The notes under the pieces are model-generated. The model saw only the letters and a program-made list of their open reading frames with translations. It was not told the origin of the DNA and ran no database searches. Both the position numbers and the translations under genes were made by a program. This document shows positions 57,640-64,000 of a stretch of 64,000 bases of DNA, piece after piece (position 1 is the stretch's first letter; every line of letters begins with the position of its first letter). The DNA is taken from positions 62,001 to 126,000 of the forward strand of contig NZ_LR131273.1 in assembly GCF_900631615.1 (NCBI RefSeq), read 5' to 3'. The stretch comes from Tsukamurella paurometabola. GTDB lineage: Bacteria; Actinomycetota; Actinomycetes; Mycobacteriales; Mycobacteriaceae.

Positions 57640-60600
57640 CTACTCGGTGTCGATGTCGAGGCCGACGGGCTCCCACACCTCGACGGAGCCGTCGTCGGCG
57701 CGCTCTCCGACGGTGAGCGCGCGCTGCAGGGTCAGGGGGCGCACGCCCCGGCGATCGAGCGCCTGCACCACGACCGACATCGCGGCGTCCGCGTCGGTCG
57801 CGAACACCGACTCGCGGACGCGCACGAACTCCCAGCCGCACCGTCGCAGCTCCCGCTCGCGCTCGATGTCGGACCGGGCCTGCTCGGGGGTGGACGCGAA
57901 ATCGGCGCTGTCGCACTCCACGGCCAGGCGGCCCTGCTCCCCCGTGACGACGAGGTCGATGGACCGGTTGTTGACCACGACCTTCGGGTTCACGTGGTAG
58001 CCCATGTCGCGCAGCCGCACGAAGACCTGCTGCTCGAAGAGGTTGTCGAAGGGCTCCACGCGGCGATCGGTGGGCACGTCGGCCGGCATCGGCTGCGCCA
58101 CCTCGACATCGGCGCGGGTCATGTACCGCAGCAGTGAGGCCCGCAGGTCGTTCGCCTTGAGGTCGTGTTCGTCGACGGAGGTGAACAGCCACAGCTGATC
58201 CCGCGCGCGGGACGCGGCCACGTTGAACCGGCGCTGGAAGTCGCGGCCGGTCAGCGCGCGGAAGCGGTAGTCGGGCGCCACGACCATCGACAGCATCATC
58301 ACGTCGCGCTCGTCGCCCTGGAAGTCCGGCGGCGTGCCCACCCGCAGGCGGCGGGCGTCCCACTCGTCCGGGTCGATGCTCTCGCGCAGCCGCCGGTACA
58401 GCTCGTCGACCTGCCCCTGGCCCTGCAGGGCGATGACGCCGAAGGTGCGGCCGGCGTACAGCGGGTCGGCGAAGCAGCGCGCCAGCTGGTCGGCGATGGC
58501 CTGGGCCTCCGCCGGATTGCTGATCCGCGCGCCCTCGCCCACGACCTCCGCCTTCGGCACGTGCGTCACGCGCAGCGGAACCGGGCGGTCGGCGCCGTAG
58601 TGCCGCACCGGGATCAGCGGCGCGTCGCTGTAGAACTGGCGCGAGGAGAAGTCGATGATCTCCGGCATGCACCGGAAGTGCTCGCGCAGCCGGACGGTGT
58701 GCCCGAACCGCGTGCGCAGCAGGGTGAACAGGCTGGACCGCGGGGTCAGCGAGTCGCGCAGGTAGGGCGGGATGTCGGGCAGCTGGGCGTCGAGGCGGGC
58801 GAAGACGTCGTCGAGGCTGACACCGGTGAACGCCGAGGGCGCGCACTGGTTCTCGTCGCCCACCACGATCACCCGCGGCGCGAGCCAGAGCAGGAAGGCG
58901 CTGGTGATGTCCGCCTGGCTGGCCTCGTCGACGATCACCACGTCGAAGGCATTGCGTTCCGGGGAGATCGACGCAACGACCTGCGAGATCGGCATGATCC
59001 ACGCGGGGACGGCGGACTGCGCCTGGCGCATGGCCTCGCGGGCGGCCACGCGGAAGCGCTCGGCGTGCCGGCCGGAGCCGCGGCCGATCGACGAGACGTG
59101 GTCGCGGTAGGCGTGCAGGGCCTGGATCTCGTCGAAGGTCATGCGGCGCAGGCACTGTCGCCACGCGCTCGCGGTCGCGATGCGGGTCGTGTAGTGCGCC
59201 ACGTCCTGCTCGGCGGCCTGCAGATCGGCCTCGAGCTGGGCGTCGTCATCGGGGTGCACGCGCGACGCGGCCCAGGTGACCGCGCGCCGCCACGACCACG
59301 CGGCGGCCAGCTCGGGCACCCGCACGTCCCAGACCGGGTCGTCGGCGGTGCGCGCGACGAGGTCGAACAGGGCCGGCGCCTTCGTGCGCAGCCGCAGCGC
59401 GAGCAGGTCCAGCGCACCGCGGTCGTCGCGTTCGGCGCGGGCGGCGTCCCAGGCGCGGCGGGCGTCGCGGATGGCGGAGTACTTGTAGCCCCGCAGCGCG
59501 GCGACCATCGCGTCGCCCTCGGGCGACGGTCCGCGCTCGACCGCCTCCTGCACCTGCAGCCGCACCGCGTCGAGCCGGCTGTGCGCGTCGCGCGCCCCGG
59601 CCGCCGCGGAGATAGCGATCACCTGGCGCGCGGTCCGGTCGGTCTCCGCGAGGTCCTTCGGTCGGGGGGCGTGCTCGGAGACCGCCTGCATGGCCTCCAC
59701 GAGCCGGTCGCGTTCGGCCACCAGCCGCACGACCGTGCGGGCGCGCAGCAACTGGTCGGCGGCCTGACTGAGCCGCTCGCTGCGGCCGCGCGTGGCGGTG
59801 CGCCCCGACGGATCGGTCGGCGGCGCCTCGAGGCCCAGCGCGCGGAGCACATCGCCCACCCGGCCGATCACGTCCTCGACCTTGAGGTGTTGCGCGGCCG
59901 CCCGCAGGTGCGCCTTGTCCGCGCCCTCGACACCGTCGACGACGATGCCGAGACCGGTGGCCTCGAACTGCTTCTGCTCCGGCTTGCGGAACCGCTTGCG
60001 CGGCTCGTTGCCCAGCGCGAGGTGGCGTGCGTAGTCGTCGATCGCGGCCCGGTCGTTGGCGTCCGGCGTGTCGCTGAGCTGGACGACGACGCCCTCGAGC
60101 TCGCTGTCCGCGGTGCGGGCGGAGGCGATCTGCTCCTCGAGACCGGTCAACCGCGACGCGAGGTGCGCGCGGTCGCCGATGAGCATGTCCTCGGCGAGCA
60201 GCTGCGCCGACGGCGGGTACCGGCGCACCCGCTCCACGAGCTCGTGGATCACGTCGGCGCGGGCGCGGATCACGGCGAGGCGATCGGCGTCCACGCCGCC
60301 GAGCACGTGCGTCAGCGCGCCGCTGTCGGCGCCGGCGAGGGGCGAGTCGGCCAAGGTCGCGCACAGCGCCTCGAGCTCGTCGACGTCGGGGATCTCGGAC
60401 AGGTCCGGCAGGTTGTGCGCGAGCCGGCGGGAGAACAGCTCGTCGTTGCGCCGCAGCAGGGCGACGAGGCGGTCGAACTCGCGGGTGTCGAGCGGGGGCA
60501 CCGCGCCGTCGACGGGACCCGGCAGCCAGGAGTACTTGTCGGCGTCGCGCCGCACCTGCGCGACGATCTCCGCCGGCTTGCCGGAGTAGGCCGAGGCCAG

Positions 60601-61857
60601 CCAGTCGGAGTCCTCGCTCTCCGCGGTCCGCAGGGCCCAGACCTCGCGGACCAGCTCCTCGCGCCGCTCGACGGCGCGGTCCCGCTTGGCCCGCAGGTCG
60701 CGCAGCTCGGCATCCGCGAGCGGCTCGGAGTAGGTGGACTTGCGGGTGGCGATCTCGGTCACGGACGCGGCGAGCGAGGCCGAGCCGTCCTTGGTCACGT
60801 CGGTCACGGAGACGACCAGCTGGCGCACCTCCGGCGGCAGCTTCTCCTCGAGGACCGCGAGCGCCTGCGCCTTCTCGGAGACGACGAGGACACGCTGGCC
60901 CTTCGCGAGCAGGGCGGCGAGCAGGTTCGCGATGGTGTGGGTCTTCCCCGTGCCGGGCGGCCCCTCCACGACGACGCCGGAGTCGGCGCCCATGTGCGCG
61001 AGGATGTCCCGCTGTTCCACGTTCGACGGCAGCACGTAGTAGGCCTCGTCGAGCAGTTCGAGCGGGCTCATCGCGCCGTCGGCGGCGAGCTGCCGGATCC
61101 GCTCGTCCGAGCTCACACCCTCGACGAGCTGCGCGAGGCCGATCGGGACGTCCCGCCCGGGATCGGAGACGTCGGCCTTCATCGCGTCGTAGAAACCCAG
61201 CAGGGGCGCGGAGCCGCGGGTGCGGAGCACGAGCGCGGGCGCGAACTCGACGTGCGCTCCCCCGTCCTTCACCGCGGCGTCCAGCCACCGCGTCGTGAAC
61301 TCCTGGCACGCGGGGTCGAGCACGGTGCGGGCATTCTCCCGCAGCTCGGTCTGCAGCTCGGCCGAGCCGGAGAGATCGAAGGATCCGAGCCCCGCGAGCA
61401 GCAGGGAGTCCTCGACGCGCGGCACGGAGTCGCGGGGCAGCACCACCCTGAGCCGCTTGCCGCGCCGGTCGCGCTCCAGGAGCACGGGCTGCGTCAGCAG
61501 GTGCGCGCGGATGGCCGTGTCGCCGTCGCGGGCGGTGAGCAGGCCCGACGCCAGCACCAGCTCCACGGACTCCGGATGATCGGTCAGCTCGTCGAAGACG
61601 CGCAGCAACCGCGAGTGGGGCGAATCCGGTGCGTCGTCACGCGGCACCGTGAAGATGGTGCCGCCGGGCTTGGCGTCGGCGTCCCACGTGTCGGTGAGCG
61701 CACCGTCGCCGGTGAGCGGCAGCACTGCCAGATGGTCGTCGACGTCGCGCGTGACCACGGAGCGGGACCGGATCAGCTCGTCCAGGTACTGCAGCAGGCG
61801 GACGACGCGATCCCGACGGCCACCCGGGCCGTCGCCCTGCTCACCGGCGGCGGTCAT
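57640..61857 (-). CDS. Large SF1 helicase fused to Vsr/DUF559-like nuclease
   Basis: A 1,405-residue protein. Walker A GPPGTGKTHTIANLL is near 298-312. A long helical insertion (about 400-900) separates it from VDEASQADIT (Walker B, near 976), GDENQCAPSAF (near 1,001), LREHFRCMPEIIDF and ASRARDQLWLF (near 1,217). This is the Upf1/Dna2-like SF1 order. A C-terminal domain at about 1,265-1,375 has RSIDLVVTGE, AVECDSADF (near 1,313) and LRRCGWEFVRVRES, the Vsr/DUF559 (MTES_1575-type) nuclease pattern. It probably unwinds and cuts nucleic acid. Possible single-gene antiphage system. Confidence 0.85.
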   Translation of the reverse strand: MTAAGEQGDGPGGRRDRVVRLLQYLDELIRSRSVVTRDVDDHLAVLPLTGDGALTDTWDADAKPGGTIFTVPRDDAPDSPHSRLLRVFDELTDHPESVELVLASGLLTARDGDTAIRAHLLTQPVLLERDRRGKRLRVVLPRDSVPRVEDSLLLAGLGSFDLSGSAELQTELRENARTVLDPACQEFTTRWLDAAVKDGGAHVEFAPALVLRTRGSAPLLGFYDAMKADVSDPGRDVPIGLAQLVEGVSSDERIRQLAADGAMSPLELLDEAYYVLPSNVEQRDILAHMGADSGVVVEGPPGTGKTHTIANLLAALLAKGQRVLVVSEKAQALAVLEEKLPPEVRQLVVSVTDVTKDGSASLAASVTEIATRKSTYSEPLADAELRDLRAKRDRAVERREELVREVWALRTAESEDSDWLASAYSGKPAEIVAQVRRDADKYSWLPGPVDGAVPPLDTREFDRLVALLRRNDELFSRRLAHNLPDLSEIPDVDELEALCATLADSPLAGADSGALTHVLGGVDADRLAVIRARADVIHELVERVRRYPPSAQLLAEDMLIGDRAHLASRLTGLEEQIASARTADSELEGVVVQLSDTPDANDRAAIDDYARHLALGNEPRKRFRKPEQKQFEATGLGIVVDGVEGADKAHLRAAAQHLKVEDVIGRVGDVLRALGLEAPPTDPSGRTATRGRSERLSQAADQLLRARTVVRLVAERDRLVEAMQAVSEHAPRPKDLAETDRTARQVIAISAAAGARDAHSRLDAVRLQVQEAVERGPSPEGDAMVAALRGYKYSAIRDARRAWDAARAERDDRGALDLLALRLRTKAPALFDLVARTADDPVWDVRVPELAAAWSWRRAVTWAASRVHPDDDAQLEADLQAAEQDVAHYTTRIATASAWRQCLRRMTFDEIQALHAYRDHVSSIGRGSGRHAERFRVAAREAMRQAQSAVPAWIMPISQVVASISPERNAFDVVIVDEASQADITSAFLLWLAPRVIVVGDENQCAPSAFTGVSLDDVFARLDAQLPDIPPYLRDSLTPRSSLFTLLRTRFGHTVRLREHFRCMPEIIDFSSRQFYSDAPLIPVRHYGADRPVPLRVTHVPKAEVVGEGARISNPAEAQAIADQLARCFADPLYAGRTFGVIALQGQGQVDELYRRLRESIDPDEWDARRLRVGTPPDFQGDERDVMMLSMVVAPDYRFRALTGRDFQRRFNVAASRARDQLWLFTSVDEHDLKANDLRASLLRYMTRADVEVAQPMPADVPTDRRVEPFDNLFEQQVFVRLRDMGYHVNPKVVVNNRSIDLVVTGEQGRLAVECDSADFASTPEQARSDIERERELRRCGWEFVRVRESVFATDADAAMSVVVQALDRRGVRPLTLQRALTVGERADDGSVEVWEPVGLDIDTE

Positions 61858-61968
61858 GCGCTCCTCAAGTCTCTAGGGTCGGCGGCAGCCGACAGTCGGC
61901 GCGCCCCGACTCGGGCTACACCTTGACTAAAGGTTAATACACCTGTGAGCAAACGCCCACCGCGTTCC

Positions 61969-63774
61969 TCAGCGTTTGCGCCCGGCCCGGAATCGCTGCT
62001 TGCCCGCGCCGGGCCGGCCCGACGGTGCGCCGGGGTCCCGTTCGAGGTGGATCAGCTGCCCCGAGATGCGGGTCCGCTCCAGCGCGTCGAAGACGTCACG
62101 CCCCAGATCGTCCGGCAGTTCGACGATGCTGTGATCCGGGCGGATGCTGATGTGACCGAAGTCGCTCCGCCGCAGGCCGCCCTCGTTCGCGATGGCGCCC
62201 ACGATCTGCGACGGCGTCGCGTGCTGCCGCTTCCCCACCGCGATCCGGTACGGCACCATCGGGCGGCCCGTCTTGCGGTGCGTCGACGGCTCGCGGTCGC
62301 GGTCCCGGCCGCGCGCGGGCCGGCCGTCGCGGTCGCCGAAGTCCCGGTCCTTGCGGTCGCGGGCGTTGCGCTCGCGCTCGGGCGGGTCGGGCTTGAGCAG
62401 GAACGACGCACCGTCGCGCGACTGCAGCGCGAGCGCGGCGGCCACGTCGACCAGCGGGACGTCGTTGGCGCCCACGTAGTCCTCGATCAGCCGGCGGAAG
62501 AGCTGCAGGTGGTCGTTGCTGAGGTTCTCGGTGATCGACTCGCCGAACTTCTCCACGCGGTGTGCGTTGACGTCCTCGACCGACGGCAGGCCGATCTCGG
62601 TGAGCGGCTGCCGGGTGGCCTTCTCGATGGCGCGCAGCAGGTGCCGCTCGCGCGGGGTCACGAAGAGCAGCGCATCACCCTTGCGGCCGGCGCGGCCCGT
62701 GCGCCCGATGCGGTGCACGTACGACTCGGTGTCGTGCGGGATGTCGTAGTTCACCACGTGGCTGATCCGCTCGACGTCGAGGCCGCGGGCCGCGACGTCC
62801 GTGGCCACCAGGATGTCGATCTTGCCGTCCTTGAGCTGGCCGATCGTGCGCTCGCGCTGCGCCTGCACGATGTCGCCGTTGATCGCGGCGGCGGCGTGGC
62901 CGCGGGCGCGCAGCTTCTCCGCGAGTTCCTCGGTGGCCGACTTGGTGCGGACGAAGATGATCATGCCGTCGAACTCCTCCACCTCGAGGAGGCGGGTGAG
63001 CGCGTCGAGCTTGCGCTGGTGCGCGACCTGCAGGTAGCGCTGGGTGATGTTCGAGGCCGTCGCCGTCTTGGCCTTGACGGTGACCTCGACCGGGTCGTGG
63101 AGGTACTTCTTGGAGATCTTGCGGATGCCGGCGGGCATCGTCGCCGAGAACAGCGCGACCTGCTTGAACTCCGGGGTGTCGGCGAGGATCCGCTCGACGT
63201 CCTCCTGGAAGCCCATGGTGAGCATCTCGTCGGCCTCGTCGAGCACCAGGAACTCGAGTTCGGAGAGGTCGAGCGTGCCCTTCTCGAGGTGGTCGATCAC
63301 GCGACCCGGCGTGCCCACGATGATCTGCGCGCCGCGGCGCAGGCCCGAGAGCTGCACGCCGTAGCTCTGGCCGCCGTAGATCGGCAGCACGGTGATGTTC
63401 GGCATGTGCACGGCGTACTTGCCGAAGGCCTCCGAGACCTGCAGCGCCAGCTCGCGGGTCGGGGCCAGCACGAGCGCCTGCGGCTTGCGGCTGTCACCGT
63501 CGATCTTGGACAGCACGGGCACGGCGAAGGCCGCGGTCTTACCGGTGCCGGTCTGCGCCAGGCCGACGACGTCGCTCCCGGAGAGCAGCGGCGGGATCGT
63601 GGCGGCCTGGATCGGCGACGGGTTCTCGTAGCCGACCTCGGCGAGTGCACGCAGGACGCGTTCATCGATCCCGAGGTCGAGGAAGGTCACGGGATCGGCT
63701 TCGTTCTCCGGGGCCTGCACGTCGGTGGCGACGGCGGCGGGGGCGGTGCGCTCAGCACCGAATTCATCAGACAT
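61969..63774 (-). CDS. deaD: DEAD-box RNA helicase, DeaD/CsdA type
   Basis: A 601-residue helicase. Q-motif FLDLGIDERVLRALAEVGY, Walker A AQTGTGKT near 72-79, LDEADEML near 176, SATM, then helicase C-domain YVHRIGRTGRAGR. A charged RDRD linker lies at about 450-500 and a DbpA-type RNA-binding domain near 515-580 (GAIANEGGLRRSDFGHISI). It remodels RNA in ribosome assembly and cold growth. TATGCT lies 9 nt before the ATG on its strand. Confidence 0.93.
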   Translation of the reverse strand: MSDEFGAERTAPAAVATDVQAPENEADPVTFLDLGIDERVLRALAEVGYENPSPIQAATIPPLLSGSDVVGLAQTGTGKTAAFAVPVLSKIDGDSRKPQALVLAPTRELALQVSEAFGKYAVHMPNITVLPIYGGQSYGVQLSGLRRGAQIIVGTPGRVIDHLEKGTLDLSELEFLVLDEADEMLTMGFQEDVERILADTPEFKQVALFSATMPAGIRKISKKYLHDPVEVTVKAKTATASNITQRYLQVAHQRKLDALTRLLEVEEFDGMIIFVRTKSATEELAEKLRARGHAAAAINGDIVQAQRERTIGQLKDGKIDILVATDVAARGLDVERISHVVNYDIPHDTESYVHRIGRTGRAGRKGDALLFVTPRERHLLRAIEKATRQPLTEIGLPSVEDVNAHRVEKFGESITENLSNDHLQLFRRLIEDYVGANDVPLVDVAAALALQSRDGASFLLKPDPPERERNARDRKDRDFGDRDGRPARGRDRDREPSTHRKTGRPMVPYRIAVGKRQHATPSQIVGAIANEGGLRRSDFGHISIRPDHSIVELPDDLGRDVFDALERTRISGQLIHLERDPGAPSGRPGAGKQRFRAGRKR

Positions 63775-63816
63775 TGTTTCCCCAGCATATGCGGTATCCG
63801 CCGTGCACGCGAAACA

Positions 63817-63843
63817 CTATCGGATTCGGACATCCTCCGATAG
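63817..63843. promoter_or_regulatory. 8-bp perfect inverted repeat upstream of deaD
   Basis: CTATCGGA and TCCGATAG are separated by 11 bp, in the 100-bp divergent gap between the DEAD-box helicase and the gene that leaves the window. It could be an operator or an RNA fold controlling either gene. Confidence 0.45.
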
Positions 63844-63874
63844 GTTGTGCTCATTCCACTATCTGCATGAGGAG

Positions 63875-64000
63875 ATGAAGTTGCGCATCGAGTCCACGGA
63901 ACCGACCCGGACCCACGCACCATCGGACAATCTGACCACCCGGGTCCGGGACCTCGCCGCGTCGGCACCGTCGACGGAACTGTTCCTGCGCCCGTCCGGG
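63875..64000 (+). CDS. Partial gene, 5' end only
   Basis: An open frame of 42 codons starts at ATG 63,875 (MKLRIESTEPTRTHAPSDNL) and runs off the window. A TTG at 63,881 has GAGGAG six nt upstream and is an equally good start. The visible part (TTRVRDLAASAPSTELFL) is not enough to recognise a family. Divergent from deaD. Confidence 0.45.
   Translation, partial: MKLRIESTEPTRTHAPSDNLTTRVRDLAASAPSTELFLRPSG

Noticed and set aside
61870-61925. Rho-independent terminator (GTCGGC/GCCGAC) before the helicase gene
   Set aside because: The 6-bp stem lies in the leader of the helicase gene itself and lacks a T-run; too weak to call.

Overview
The window is very GC-rich DNA (about 70% G+C by eye) from a mycolic-acid-type actinobacterium (Corynebacteriales/Mycobacteriales). 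The main evidence is a single-chain type I fatty-acid synthase, a single-chain acyl-CoA carboxylase, a LdtMt2-like L,D-transpeptidase, NDH-2, and many genes that look leaderless (a TANNNT -10 box 6-7 nt before the start codon). Tsukamurella, Gordonia or a relative would fit, but the genus cannot be fixed from these data.

Bases 1 to about 29,841 are the right part of a temperate siphovirus prophage; its left end lies outside the window. Most phage genes are on the minus strand and read right to left. Starting at 25.2 kb, they run: Cro-like regulator, antirepressor, a long train of small translationally coupled early genes, ERF recombinase, SSB, an orphan C5 methyltransferase, HNH nuclease, replication protein, zinc-cluster proteins, a NUMOD4/RusA-like protein, and a zinc-ribbon/HTH protein. 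The packaging and head-tail block follows: HNH, small and large terminase, portal, MuF-like protein, scaffold, decoration protein, major capsid, four connectors and major tail protein. The last genes are a tail-assembly chaperone pair joined by a -1 frameshift and cut by the window edge. Plus-strand genes at 25.4-29.7 kb are the lysogeny module: XRE repressor, HicA toxin, HicB-like antitoxin, ImmA-like metallopeptidase, a small unknown, a DUF3263-like protein and a tyrosine integrase. The integrase ends just before a 3' tRNA remnant, which marks the right attachment site.

Bases 29.9-39 kb are host genes in short units: VOC protein, small membrane protein, L,D-transpeptidase, NDH-2 with a divergent LysR regulator, a coiled-coil protein divergent from a Bcp peroxiredoxin, acyl-CoA dehydrogenase, a tandem-MerR regulator divergent from a DUF6194-like protein, a transglutaminase-like protein and a HIT protein. 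Two nearly identical GC-rich hairpins sit between convergent genes at 36.5 and 39.1 kb.

Bases 39.1-54.3 kb are a minus-strand lipid operon in the order fas, acpS, carboxylase. The carboxylase would supply malonyl-type extender, AcpS would add phosphopantetheine to the FAS carrier domain, and FAS-I would build acyl chains. A 40-bp nested dyad lies upstream of fas.

Bases 54.6-64 kb hold a sirtuin, a type-VII-secretion-like Gly/Thr-rich protein, an AroE-like dehydrogenase, a 1,405-residue SF1 helicase fused to a Vsr/DUF559-like nuclease (the best candidate for a stand-alone defence protein), a DEAD-box RNA helicase, and the start of one more gene.
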